From the NCBI GenBank assembly GCA_031761405.1, contig JASEVX010000010.1, positions 27,850,894 to 27,914,893 on the forward strand: a DNA stretch of 64,000 bases. Reading direction: 5' to 3'. The DNA comes from Serripes groenlandicus. Its lineage: Eukaryota > Mollusca > Bivalvia > Cardiida > Cardiidae. The notes beneath the pieces were generated by a model. It did no database searches, was not told the DNA's origin, and was given only the letters and a program-made list of their open reading frames with translations. This document shows positions 11,372 to 53,400 of the stretch, piece after piece. The first letter of the stretch is position 1; every line of letters begins with the position of its first letter. The position numbers were made by a program, and so were the translations under genes.

Positions 11372-11377
11372 TTTATT
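11372..11377 (-). promoter_or_regulatory. Poly(A) signal AATAAA of gene A
   Basis: A canonical AATAAA on the minus strand begins 22 nt after the stop codon of gene A. This supports the assignment of the last exon. The 3'UTR would be very short. Confidence 0.6.
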
Positions 11378-11398
11378 ATTGCAAAGTACATCTATGAA

Positions 11399-40659
<29,261 letters not shown>

Positions 40660-40785
40660 ATTCACTTTTGCTGTATTTGCCAGACCTGTATAATCTGTTC
40701 GTAGTGAAGGTCTTATCTAAGAGTAGTATACATAAGCGACGGTCGTCATCTCTAAAAGGGCATAGGATAGTATCCGCTTCCGTGC
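40660..40785 (-). promoter_or_regulatory. Putative core promoter of gene A
   Basis: About 120 bp aligned with the region upstream of the left paralogue (2673-2800), including a TATA-like TATGTATACTA about 65 nt before the ATG and the conserved aaaagggc block. It is inferred, not proven. Confidence 0.5.
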
Positions 40786-40999
40786 TCAAAGGGTTTAATT
40801 CGTCTTGTTTGTAATTTGGTCCCTAAAGACTTGGTCGAATTGTCGAGAAGCTCGCCTGGATCTTAAGAATTCGCATGGAAATGTGGGAAATAAGGGTCCC
40901 CATTGTTGTTTCTGTGTGGGTATTTATGACAAGTGTAGAGAATGCCATCGAATTAAAACTTACTTTGTTAGACAGTGGTTTCTTAAAAGTGATAGGTGA

Positions 41000-41707
41000 C
41001 CACAAATTGTAAACTCACAATTGAACACAGTGTTAAATATCAATAGAGAGACTGACGTGTACTTAATTTGCATCATGGTTTAATTTAAATACCAATTGTG
41101 TCAGAATAAAAGTACATATATAAAGAACATGTATCCACATGCAGATATCAAAATCAACAGGACCAAGATCATCTTATTATATCACCTTCTAACACCTTCG
41201 TGATGACATAGTAGTTAATGGGTCCAGTAAACGTAAATTAAATGAAAGCTGTTGATTCTTACAAGCAAAGTGTCTCAACAAACCCCTAAACTGTTGACAA
41301 TGTCCGGGCCGGAGAAGTCAGTCCTATCAAACAGTACTCATTTTGACCTTTGACCTCTACGAGTGACCTTAACAGTTGAGGTACAGGCCTGAATTTTGTG
41401 CACGACACACAACCTGACCGTGGTGCTCTTTTGTGCAAATTTTCGTAGAAATCCTATTATGCATGGTTAAGATGCGGATCGGACATACAGTTTCATGGAC
41501 GCATGGACACACTCACCGAATCGCCATTGTGACAGCTATATGTCGAACTCACCAGAAGCGGACTCGACAACAAGTGATTTCAGACAGTAAAATGCTTATC
41601 AACAGTCAATAAACAACAGGCTATTGAATAACCATTTCCAACAATCAACACATTTGCAAAGGAAGAGCTGCTCCTATTGATAAATGTATTGTAGCATTAT
41701 ATTCTAT
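41000..41707. repeat. Intergenic, with one common interspersed repeat
   Basis: Around 41340-41560 the sequence (tttgacctctacgagtgacc, ttgtgcacgacacacaacc, cgaatcgccattgtgacagc) looks like an interspersed repeat rather than a gene. Nothing else seen. Confidence 0.45.
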
Positions 41708-41890
41708 AATGTGTTTCCTGGCTTTCTCACACCAGTACTAACTACTCCATAAAACATTTTTTTTCCGAGCAACTGGCTGCTTTACCACAAATAATGTTAG
41801 CCCTTTGGTGGAAGACGAATGCCGCTTGTCACAGTGACCTTTCTCAAACGTCGGAAAGAATGTTGGCCGTGCAAGGGGTCGAACTTGCAA
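41708..41890 (-). mobile_element. SINE S-A fragment, minus strand
   Basis: Body region (tgtgtttcctggctttctca to gttggccgtgcaaggggtcg) with a decayed B box; tail and head missing. Confidence 0.65.
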
Positions 41891-42147
41891 CCCCTGGGAT
41901 GGGCTAGAAGTGCTCCAGTTAGAGATCAGACAAATATTATCAAACTAAATCTCACTAATTAAGGGGATATAGCTCTGGCATAACTGGAGAAAGTTGACTT
42001 GAAAGTGAGTCTGTCCCTGAAATTATTCTCATATACAGTCAAACCTGTGCTAAAGTCAGGCTTTGTTTGGCAATATCCTGTCTAAAGCAACCATCTTTTT
42101 ATTTTCCAATTACTCATTTTCTGTACAAATGACCCTGTAATTAATCC

Positions 42148-42338
42148 GTTCCCATATACACATGCTTTATGACGCCTCTGCAGCAGGCAACTTTTGAATA
42201 CGAGCAATTTCTTCTTTTGCCACAATGTTTTCAATTCGTTTTAGTAATTACCTACATTTATAGAGATTTTCCATGTTTTTGCCTTGATATTCCCAAAGTC
42301 ATCTGCTGCAGATGTGTTGTATGTGGGAAAGGGTTAAA
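42148..42338. repeat. Foldback MITE M4
   Basis: Ends ttcccatatacacatgc and tgtgggaaaggg. The arms carry gcagcaggcaacttttgaa and its complement, with a central ttgccacaatgttttcaa. Confidence 0.65.
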
Positions 42339-43209
42339 GACCAACTGATTGTTCTCTTCCCATGTATGGTCTTTTAAAACAGGTTTGATCAATTAAGAAA
42401 GGAACATGTTCGTCTGACTTCTCTTTCTTAAACCTTCCCCACATACAGAAGCTATCATGTTTGTTACTTTTGTTAGCAGATTTATTGTATGAGAATTCCG
42501 ACACAAGCAGGTGATGCCTGCTTCTTCTTCTCAAACGTATCGGCCGAGCATCTATTTTCATGACTTTACAAGAAGCAAGATCAAGTATTACTAATTGTTG
42601 TTGGTTGGCGTTGTTTTCCCTCGCGCTCGGCATTAATGCCATTTTGCGAGCAGACTGTTACTAACAGTTATTTGCAACCATATAAACTATTTTAAGACAA
42701 CATGTCATCAACTCTATATTACTTCAGATTAAATCAAAATATTTTCGATTTATCTCCAATTCGGTTACAAAATATAACTTTACAGTCGGATTTTATTTCG
42801 AAAAGTGTTAAATTAATGTATTTGTACTATATTCAACATAGAATCTAATAATAATGTAATGATTTCTGAATTACCTCCCTCTATATTAAAATTCCATTCA
42901 CGCTTTATTTACAATGGAGGTTGCTTTGCCAACCAAACGTCGGGTGACCTAACGGGCACCTGCTTATTACGTCACTCCTCAATAGCCGGTACGTCTCGCG
43001 CAATAATATTCTCTGTCTCCAGACACGAAGAAGGCTAATGTTTACAGTTTTAACTCAATTACATCTTAGTTCGATAGTTCTAAAATCTTAGTATCGATTT
43101 CGTACCAAAACAGTAGACATTATTATTATTATTAACCATGTCTCTGCAGAAATGATGGAACTATTTGGCGGTAAACGATTTCAATTAAGGATTTCTGAAG
43201 TACTGCCGA
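42339..43209. other. Intergenic; unsupported ORF and a CpG-richer patch
   Basis: A 102-codon open frame on the minus strand (42642-42334) is rich in Arg/Ser/His but has no recognisable domain, signal or splice partner. A GC- and CpG-richer patch lies at about 42930-43020. I do not call a gene. Confidence 0.2.
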
Positions 43210-43430
43210 AATCTCCCTATATATTGTTTTTCTTGTGTCATAGTACAGTGGCTATTGCTACCACAATCGACACAAAAATGGAAGTTGGAGTCGAACGCAA
43301 AAAAGTGATTGCAAAGCATGCATCATTCTCGCTTCATATCCTATTCATTGTATATATTCTAAACAAGAGAAAGTTGATGCAACGCATCAATGTCGCCGGA
43401 AATGCATACTGCAGTTATGCATAACACTAA
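43210..43430 (+). pseudogene. Small LINE-like fragment
   Basis: The translation (TKMEVGVERKKVIAKHAS) resembles the segment 'WSRAQKIISHHAAF' of the LINE remnant at 32390-32440. Too short to classify. Confidence 0.35.
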
Positions 43431-45029
43431 CATCATAGTAGTTGAATAAACAGTTATCAACTGAGGGGCATATTGGAACATTAGGGGCGGGGTCAAGTGA
43501 AAATGTATCATAACTTGCATTGTTTTGTCAACGAAGTGAATGATAATTGAAGCCTTTCATTGTTTATGATCAATCTCCATTCCAAAGTAGGTTGACCATA
43601 CACACAGCCATCTAATTATTGATCATACACAGTAATGGAAATGAGTAATCTTGACAATCATTAGTCTTAGTATGTATACAGTGCTTTCATTAAGGAATAC
43701 TTATAAGATTTGTGAATTCCACATACACTTTTCAAGATGTTTGTCAGAATATTTGAATTCTATCATTTATCAATAAAACCACAAAACAGACAATTTAAGA
43801 TTTGCATGCAATAGCACGTCATTTTATGTTTCCCCTATTAAAGTCAACATTGGACACCTTTGCAGCAATTTACTTTTAAAACAATGAGATAAGGGTTAAA
43901 TCGCTGAAGACATGAGTTTTCTCTTTTTCTCAAAATGATATTAGCTTGGCATCCTAATTATATCATACCTTAACAAATGATGAAATGTAATCCAATATTT
44001 ACAAATAAGACCACTTTTGAAATATAATATCAGCTAAACAGTTAAATCTCATTGAAATTGTTGTATCATTTAAACTTAATTTCGAACATAAACTGAGCCC
44101 TACAACATGTTAATTTATTGTAATTCTTTCCTTCCTTTTTTTATAATGAAAATAACAAACTACTCATGTTTTAAACTTATATTATGATGAGCGCCCTTGT
44201 GTCAATGATGCATAACAATATGCAGATCGGAAGCAATATGCCTTTAGGGAATTTAAAGACGCATTTAAAATTGTCAAGGACGAAATAATTTTGTACGAAA
44301 GACCCGATTCGTGACCTACATTCTTCTTCGCAGAGGTGTCGTTCTTGAAACTCTCTTTATAGGCAGAGAGTGTTCGTTCAAAGTCATTCTTCTATTAAAA
44401 CCAGTTTTATCTCGGTTTGTTCTTTTCTTCATTTGTTTCGAACCAAATAAACATTTTAAATCACCTATAATTTACTATTTGTAAGTGAGTGTAAAGAGCG
44501 GCTCTCTGCAAAGGAGATTGATCTACGCAGTTGGTATTCGCGAGTCACGCGATCAACAGTTTTAGCTTAGAAAAAGTTCATATTTAAGATATACATGGAT
44601 AAACATTATAAAATGAATTCCTCACAAATCAAGACATCTCTTTGAACATGAAAATAACATTCAGTAAGTTAAGATTGCTATTTTAAAGGAGAATTCGACG
44701 TGATTTTTACTTGATATTGACACATAACAGTCTGCTTGCTGCAAGTCTCATGGGGACGGTTTTGTCTTCGTAAATAAAACCCAAAAAAAGAGATGCGAGT
44801 CAAAATAAAGAAACTACTAATACTTAAAACATCGGAATGTTCATTTCATTTTAGATGTGTCATAACTTAGTGTTTTTAAACAAACGCAATTGTAATATGT
44901 TCAAGACATTTAAATTTGATTTTTTCTAATAATAACTTCTCCTCCCATGTGATTTCCGAAAACCTATTAAAAATAGAAGTCGCGGGCTTCTGCCCGGCGA
45001 CTAATAACCAACTACACCTTCCAATCTCC
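43431..45029. other. Intergenic, no gene recognised
   Basis: AT-rich. A pair of short stretches near 44330-44370 and 44500-44525 share ctctctgca/gcagagag inverted elements. Nothing coding. Confidence 0.35.
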
Positions 45030-45340
45030 CAATTAGATATTAATCTATTCGATTATCTTGTTTTACTAGTACTTAACTACTCGGCCGAATTTTGGGGGCT
45101 ATCATTCTAGCCCAGAGGGTGAAGCAATACTTTCTAAATTTTGCAAAAGAATACTTTGTGTTAAACAGTCTACAAATGTTAACGCTTCATGGGGTGAACT
45201 GGGACGTATACACATGCTTACTTATAATTAAGCAGTGTTCTGCGAACACCAAAATTAAAAAGACAAATGTATATCGAGATCAACCAACGATGTCGTTGAA
45301 AAAGCGATATGGATTAGTTCTCTAAAAATTTGGAATTCTA
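45030..45340 (+). pseudogene. LINE ORF2 C-terminal fragment
   Basis: With frameshifts it reads INLFDYLVL(L/P)VLNYSAEFWG, then FCK(R)..LCVKQST and WGELGRI, matching the region after the reverse-transcriptase thumb of LINEs (compare IAPILLYGSEVWG and VMIYGELGI in the element at 19010). Decayed. Confidence 0.65.
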
Positions 45341-45879
45341 CTGATGTGTAAATAAATAAGAATATCTTTTAAATGTTGTCCACGAATATCAGAATTATTC
45401 AAAATTGTCAAAAATGTCAAAACTGCCTGTGCAATAGTTTCCACACATGTCTTCAAATGTCAGAACTGTCTTTGATATTTGTCAAAAAATGTCAGAAATG
45501 CATGAACGTTCTCGTTTAGTGTTTGTAAGTGTTTATGTTGTAGTTTGTTAAGTGTTTTGGTTGAAATACATCTACTTAATATTCACTAAAAGCGTCAGCT
45601 ATGTCTTTCGGGTATCTGATTGTTATTTCGTCTTGTTCTCAAATGAACGTGTAAGATAAAATGGTTGTTTACGTCTTGATCTCCCCTGTTTTCAAAAAAT
45701 CGTACTGTCTACTTCAGCAGATTCGTTCAGTTTTGTGTAGAACTATTGGTTTATATGTTCTATTGCTTGTTTTTGAATTCTTCTGAAGTTATGCTTAGCT
45801 TGTTTGTACGATGCATAGAAGATATTATTTCTAGGTATATTTTGTGAACTCCATTTTTGTTTTAACAAAATGGAGACAT
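45341..45879. other. Intergenic, no gene recognised
   Basis: Near 45400-45500 short repeats of 'aaatgtca(g/a)aa' type occur. No gene. Confidence 0.35.
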
Positions 45880-46325
45880 AATATATAAGCTTTCAGCTTA
45901 CATTATTCAGGCTCGATGTCTGCTTCCTTGAGACTTAACCAGTACTCGCGCCTTCTGTATCGAAAAATCCCAAAGGTAGAATACGCTCATCACGGGATTC
46001 AAACCCGATACCTTCGGAACGAGAGGCCGAAGCTTTACCACTGTGGTCAAAGGTTATTATGCTACATGTATCACGTGGAATGATTGAAATGAACGTACTT
46101 CAATTTAAACAAACTAGTTTATTTTAAAATCTTAGTATATAAATAAACAACTCATTCTTCTTCTTTTGTTTTCAATTTTGTCCTGAAAATCTACATTTAG
46201 TAATGTGATGAAAATTTAAATGAATATCAATGAAATAAATAGAAATGAAATCAGATGAACTGAGATCAACTTTACAAACGCAGGCCTATATATCAGGAAA
46301 GTATATCATCTTTCAAACCCTAATG
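45880..46325 (-). mobile_element. tRNA-headed repeat R, copy 1, minus strand
   Basis: About 445 bp that align with 63550-64000 nearly base for base. On the minus strand it carries ccacagtggtaaagc (A-box-like) and gggtttgaatccc (decayed B box), then a unique-looking body. It is probably a long tRNA-derived SINE or a segmental copy. Confidence 0.65.
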
Positions 46326-46374
46326 TACTGAGAAAGCTCTAGAAAAGGGGCTTTTGCATTTTCTAAAATCTTTA

Positions 46375-46545
46375 TTTGATACTCTAATCCTTTGTTGTGG
46401 GTACTCGTAAGACTCGTCTCAGTTAGACAATTAGTTTGAGTACCCACACCATAGGGTTTAGTTGAGTCATAAGAGAGATATTGATGGAAAAAGACAAGTT
46501 TACTCCTCCTTATCAAGTCCTCTGAGTACATTTAAACCGAATCTT
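46375..46545. repeat. Dispersed repeat, also at 54305-54455
   Basis: Shares gtgggtactc, ttcgtctc, 'taagagagatattg(a/t)tggaaaa' with 54305-54455. A short piece also occurs near 9010. Confidence 0.5.
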
Positions 46546-46708
46546 GTTCGTACTCAAAAGAATCGTTTCACTTAGACGAGTCGTTTAAGCTACAAACAAC
46601 ACAAGGATTTTTAAAAAACAATAAGAGAGATCGGGTAATATAAAGACCTTTGAATACTATTATCGATGCCTATGATGTATTGCCATTGTAAATTATTCCC
46701 CTTTCGCT

Positions 46709-46783
46709 GGATAAAATTAAAGACGCAAAGCAAATTTTTTTCGTTAGAGACTAACGAAAAAGTTTTGCTTTGCGTCTTCATAA
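46709..46783. repeat. Hairpin, 30-bp arms
   Basis: aagacgcaaagcaaa..ttttttcgttag is followed by its complement ctaacgaaaaa..ttttgctttgcgtctt. It forms a stable stem. Confidence 0.75.
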
Positions 46784-47141
46784 TTCCTCTGAATCCACAC
46801 TACAGCTTAGTACGACAGTTAATGATGTAAAACATAAGTGGCCCTCTGCAAAAACCAACTACAAGGCATTTGCGACCAGTGTATATCCAGATCAGCCAGC
46901 GCATCCTCGCATTCTGATCTGGCTCTTTACTTCGTTCACCAACAATTCATGGAAAGTTTCAAAAATAATCTTTAAAGAAGTATCTTTTTGGATACTAAGC
47001 AATACATGCGTGGTTTTTTACACGTTTGTAATAAATACGTTAATATTGGTTATCGCAGACCACCACTTACAATTCCTAGAGAATACAATGTGTTAGCGTA
47101 AGAGTTCTGCTTTGCACGAAATGATATGAGCCATAAAACGT

Positions 47142-47319
47142 TCAATTATAAATGGTGGGTAGCTGGAGAAATCTTCTGGATGCTTCCGTGGCCCCTGATT
47201 TTTGGCTGATGGGGGGCGCCATGGCCGCTTTTGGGCTGGGAAACAACGGCTGACGGTGACGAGATGCTGGTCTGGGATATGTCGATACTTGCTGGGGCCC
47301 TGGAATAGAAGCCAACGAG
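47142..47319 (-). other. Probable 3'UTR of gene B, unusually GC-rich
   Basis: About 180 bp downstream of the stop are much richer in G+C than the surroundings and remain open in the other two frames. It may be a 3'UTR or the remnant of a longer C-terminus lost by frameshift. No AATAAA was found close by. Confidence 0.35.
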
Positions 47320-47438
47320 TCATTGTCCATTGTGTCCGTTGTCATTAAATCCGTTGTCATTGAATCCGTTGTCATTGAATCCACCGGTAGCAATGGGTCC
47401 ACCAACTCCAGCGACAATGTTGACGGTATCAGCATCGC
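47320..47438 (-). CDS. Gene B exon 9: GFNDN repeats and stop
   Basis: 119 nt after acceptor CGATTTCAG. It encodes SDADTVNIVAGVGGPIATGG, then GFNDN three times and GHNGQ before TGA at 47322-47320. The 15-nt repeat unit explains the near-identical codons. Confidence 0.82.
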
Positions 47439-50400
47439 CTGAAATCGAGGACAAAGAAGGGGTATGTGTTAGTAAGAACGTGTGAAATCTAAGAACTATA
47501 TGTGTGATAATGATGGGTGTTTTCCAATACGATAGTAATGATTTGAAGGTTTGGAAAAGACTATTTGTGTTGGGTCTTAAAATACTAAAAGTTCTAAGAT
47601 TGATTGGATAATTCACCACACGTTCACATAATATGGTTTTCCTGGCTTTCTCGCAACAGTACTCCTGCCGACAGTTTAACCAGGCAACTAGCTACCTTCC
47701 CACGTAAACTATTTGCTCACATTAAGAAACGTTTTCCTAGTTCACTAATAACGGTTTAGATTTTGTTTTTGAAAGTGTACTTCCAACTGTTCTAATGTTA
47801 CATAATGTTCCTGATACGTTTTCAAGGCGAACGACTCTAATATTACTGTATTAGGTAAACTATTAATAACTAATACACCAGTCAGGTTATTTATGGTACA
47901 CGCCCTTTTGCTTGGTGTGTAAGAACAATCTGAATAAATCCAGCCAGGTATATTATTTTAAAAAGTCTCCGAACTGCTACCAGGTCATTAGCAAAAAGGT
48001 ATGCTTCGTGGTTATTCAAAAGACGGGTAACCACAAAATGCTTCAAGACCAACGTCTTGTGTTTTTTTTTTCCTTTTGCCATTTACAAAAATTCTGCAAA
48101 ATATGGACAAGCTTTGTGATTGAAAGTGTACTCCTGACATGAATTTTGAAAACATTGGCGTAAAAAAGACATTTCCTTTTATATAAATGTGTTCAAAGGC
48201 CCACTGCTGCATATCTTTAAAAATGCATCTGCATGTTTGAAAGGATTCGATTAAGTCCCCCTCCCCGAATGCAGCGTTTGCTTAGCGGGACTTTTCTGGA
48301 CTCTGTCGTTGTATTCATGGCAATGTCTTTGACCACTTTAACCCTTTTCGCTGACAAATGCAATATTATGCTTTTGCAAACAATGCGTATTCAGGTGAGA
48401 TAGCTCGTTACGAGCTGTCTCTCCTGAAATCTGCATTGTTTGCCCATTCCGTAATAAAATTTAAGTTATCAATTGTCCTGGTGCAATGGAGTGGTCCAAC
48501 TCTCAACATGGAACATTCTACTTTGTGAAATATGCAAAAATAAACATTACACAATATATCAATCTACTGGCATACATAAGGTTAGTTACAAAATTTTAGA
48601 ATGAATAAAGTTTACTCACTGATTTGAGCGTTGACTCCAAAGTCTGGAATTAAAAACAAAAATAGTGGTTAATAATAAAGGAATATACTTTTGATTGTTA
48701 GGCTATCAAAATATATAAATTTAAACAACATGTCATAAAATGTCACAAAATGTCAATGTCTGCTTAAGTGGTGTTTTTCTCTTCTGCCATGTGGCATTTT
48801 CGGGTCCCACTATTTTTTTGTCTAAAATTCCTCTGATACGGAATCACTATGCCAAAAAGCAAAAAAAGTAAATGGAAACCGGGGGCTTTGAATTACTTTG
48901 AAATTGCCAAAAGCGATCTCATTACAAACTGTTGTAGACGCTTTTTAATCCCCCTTGCACCAGACGACCTTTTAACTGCTTATATACAACAGTTAAATAT
49001 ATTAATTTTCCCTTCATGAGTTCTTGCAAAAGTTTGCCTATATGTTTTAATAGTTGTCTGATGTAGAGTTGCTGACTTGCTGTATGTTGAAAATGGTTAA
49101 CATGGGAAATTGTCATCTCGATCTGAACCTGACTGCAAAGTCACCAAAGTCACCATTGTCGATTGTCATGACTCAGAGACTGTTATACCTTACCCACATA
49201 CAACATATATACATACAGAAGACGACTTTCAAAACATTAAGGCAAAACAGTGAACACTCTATATATATATACCCATGTACATGTATACTTGTCTTATTAT
49301 AAATGTAAGCAATGTGATACAAAAAGCATATACAATGTCTGTTTTCAAATGCATCAGAAATCGTTTCCAAGCACGAAATGCTCAGTTATGTTCATCAGAA
49401 GAGAATCGAACTTACCGACTGATCTGGAACCAGCACCACCATGGGATCCACCACCATGGGATCCACCACCAATGGATCCACCACCAATATATCCGCCTCC
49501 AATAGATCCACCACCAATGGATCCACCACCAGAATGGCCGCCATGGACTGGGACTAGGACTGTAAGTATATATATTTGGAGATATAAGTTACAAAGGTCT
49601 AGCGTTTACTCCAAGACGAAAGTTACCAGGAAACTTCACCAAGTTATCAACGTATTCGAGTTAGATAGTTGGCAGAAATGCAGGGTAAATGTATTTGCTC
49701 ATAGGGTATCACGGTGTATATTAAAGGTGCTGAACTCCAGATTATAGATAGTATTGTCAAAGTTTTAAAACTGTTCAAAAGTTGTCTTGAAATATTAGAA
49801 TCATACTTTCGGGATACAGTTAGAGTAATAATTTAACCTTCCAGTACAATAAACATCTTAATATTGATTTTTACTGGGTAGACATACCCAGTAAGCCAAA
49901 TCTTGTACATTTTCATGACTTTATATTGACGGTTTTTCAACATTTAAAGTCAAAACATTGTTGAACTATTTATTACTTACTTTGTTGTCACAACTAGCAA
50001 TATTTGCAGAAGTTTCAACATTTCAAAAAAACTATTTCCATCTGGAGTTCAGCAACTTTATAGAAGAATATGCCAAATGGACTCGGTAATTTCCGTAGGA
50101 GGTCGATAGAGATCGGAAAGGACAGACAAGACTCCGAACAATACCGAATTCTTACGACCTTTAAGGACCTTTTACGGAAATCAGCTAGCCCATTAGAGGT
50201 GTTCAATCTTACGCAAATGCTTATCTACCATATCTTGAAAAACATACATCACAGCAAAAGTAGTATTGATTATCTCTGTATTAACATAAATTATTTGACG
50301 TAGTATCCACAGGTGGCAGTCTCGTTATAAATCTAAAAATAGCATTTAAAAATATATAGTTAAATGCTATTTTTAGATTTTAAACGAGGCTGACACCTGT

Positions 50401-53400
50401 GGTAGTATATGCGTCGTAATTCATGTATACTTAAGTTCACATCTGACAACTGGCTGGTGTCAGGATAATTGGACCAGTAGTACTGGTAACTTACACATAC
50501 AACGCCGTGATATAACTGAACAGTTGTTGAAAAGGGCGTAAAACGCCAAAGTTCATTTGAGCATGCAATAAAGCAGTGTAATACGAAATGAACATTGATT
50601 TAAAATCCTATCATGAATAGAACCCAATAGCAGTAAATAATTTAATGTTCACGTACTTTGAGGCTCCTACAGAAGGGTCGACTGTTGAAAAAATGTGCAA
50701 AACATTTATTGCTCACAATGTGCAAGTTCTTATTTGTTAACAAATGTTTAAATCTGTTTTCAATAGTACGACATTTATATTCATAGATATTTTCTACATA
50801 TTTTTTCCGATATGGTTTCCACTGTTGTCTTCTGAAGATTCGTTTATGAAAGTAGTGTTCACCCTTTCCCTCATACGACAATTCTGCAGCAGTCGACTTT
50901 GATCAATTTCTTCCTTTGTCACTATGTTTTCAAAAAGCCGTCTGCTGCAGAAGCGTCAGAAAGCGTCTTTATTAGGGAAAGGGTTAAAAAGCTTTCGAGA
51001 ACTCACCTTCTCTGTCGATATAGATCGGAACTCTGACTTCCTTATCAATGTAGATTGGTACTGTAAACAAACAAATACAATGGTTGGTTAAGGTTCTTGA
51101 AAACACACAACGAAAGCGCCGAAATAACAACGATTTTAATTTTGTTAATCTGACATGTCGATAATTCAAGGTTAATTCACCCAAATGAAAAATGTTTCTT
51201 GTTTTCAGATGGATATTAACACATATTCAGCAAACGGCTTTTACAGACTGTGTGACTAACTGACTAATTGCGTTTGGTTTACTTTTTTTTTTTTAAAGAA
51301 CATATTTTGCCCAGATGTTTTCACATGTTCGATAATGTTAATATCTTAGTCATACGACGGACTTTTCGATGCCGATGTCTACGCCAATATCCAATCAGTA
51401 ACACTATTAAGCATACCCGGTAATATGTTTCTGCTTGAATAATAGTCAGGTAAAGATGAAGAAGTTGACTCTTACCTTGGACTTTTTTATAAATTGGAAC
51501 GAACTTCTTGTGTACGGTCGTTTTATGGATCGGTTTGTGGATCATTTTGTGGATCGGTTTGTGATAAACTGCAAAAGAAACCAACCACCACACGGTTATG
51601 TGTATAATGTATAGTACGATCTGCGTCATGCGAGTTCGGGTCTGCGTACAGTGAAGACCCAGACGAGCCTGTGCATACGAACAGTCTCATCAGATCCTTC
51701 ACTGTCCGTCTTCGTGTAGTTTTGTTCTCGGTGCATCTTTTGTTCTCTAACTAAAGCTAGAACTACAGCCTCGTTAATGTTACACCAATATCGCTTCATA
51801 AGATCTAGTTACGGAGAGACAATAAGATCCCCAAGTCGCCGGACGCATTTCGATTATTCTTATTTAATTATTTATCGTTGGGCTTACCTTGCTGATTTCT
51901 ACAGGTTGTAGTAATATTAGTAGAATATTTAGAAGGGGTAATATAAGTAGTGAAATTATTATTATTAGTAGTAGTAGTAGTAACAAGAGATAATATGATC
52001 ATGGAAGTGGTATAGATATGGATATTATTGTAGATAATACAATCATTTTACAGAGGTCTATACTTACTTGGGAAGATTGGCATCGCTGAAATATAAACAA
52101 AAGAAATATAAATAACTTTGATTTTTTAATCAAATCATAATTACAAGAGAAACTATGTTTGTGGAGACATTCTTGTTTCTATATTGTAGCAGACGGCTTT
52201 TTGAAAACATAGTGACAAAAGAAAAAATTGCACAAAACGTGCAACTTCTCCTTTTGCCACAATGTTTTCCACTTTTAGTCATAGGTTATCCATTCAATTA
52301 TGGAGATTTTCTATGTTTTTGAGAAAATATGTTCAAAGTCGCCTGCTGCAGAATTGTCGTATGAGGGAAAGGGTTAATGTCAAATGGTTCAGACACGTCA
52401 TAATGTGTTTTGCATGTGGGAAAGGGTTTATTTTGGTTTATAATGAGGGATTACTGTAATGGGAAGGTATATAAATTATTTAAGAATTGGAGAAGATTAT
52501 AATAATGGTATTGTGTGGCTTTATAAAGACCTAATGTGATTCTTTGTTAGCCTTTAACATTAACATTGGGTATTGCCACTTTTTCTTAACCCTTTCCCAC
52601 ATATAACACATATGCAGCAGCCGACTTTTAAAAACAACCGGATTCTATGGAAACATTATATAAATGAAAGTTGTGTTTTTTTTAATAAAGTTGAACACTT
52701 TGTGACGAAAAAGAAAAATTGCTCATAATGTGAATATCTCTTTTTGTCACATTGTTTTCAGAAGTCGTTTTCTGCAGATACAACAAAAAAAGCGTCTGCA
52801 AGTGGGAAAGGATTAATCACACTTTCCAATGAAATTGTTGGTGTGTTGTGCTAGTCTTTTTTACATGATATAGACGCTCCGTTAGTAATTACAACTGTAT
52901 TCGTAATCGTTGTCTTTGAATTCATATTCATTGTCTCTGAATTCATATTCATTGTCTTTGAATTCATTGTCAACAAGTTACTTATCCAATAATGCTTTTA
53001 TAAGTCATCTGATTGACGTGTCAAATTGCGTCTTTCGTGAGGCAGGGTTAAATCGCCCACCAAACTGGACTGAGCCGAAAGAGCCAAATTACGAGAAAAC
53101 CAACATTGTGGACTCTGCTTAAAGTATCGTACCGTATAAGCCTAAGCATGCTGCGCAGGAGAACCCGAATATAAACTTTTCGCCTCCTGTGAATGATTCT
53201 GTTTCAGGAATGAATCATTACTTTATATCTCTATCTTCCAGAGACGGAATGTGTCGACCCGGATTAGCCTACGCGGACTGCGCTACTGATCTGGGTCGAT
53301 ACATTACGCAGAGGCCATAATGTTTGTTTTCTCGTGGAACGGCTCAAATGTTTTCAGTGCTAGCGACTCCAGGAGTGGAATTTTATGTAAATGATTACAA

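Noticed and set aside
42334..42642. 102-codon minus-strand open frame
   Set aside because: No domain, signal peptide, good donor or acceptor, or repeat explanation; length is within chance for this window.
49250..49747. Plus-strand proline-rich frame with DPPP repeats
   Set aside because: It is the complement of gene B exon 7, which has proper splice sites and phases on the minus strand.
51889..51892. A 4-nt exon (CAAG) between AG and GTAAGC in gene B
   Set aside because: Exons 4 and 5 already join in phase 1; a 4-nt insertion would break the frame.
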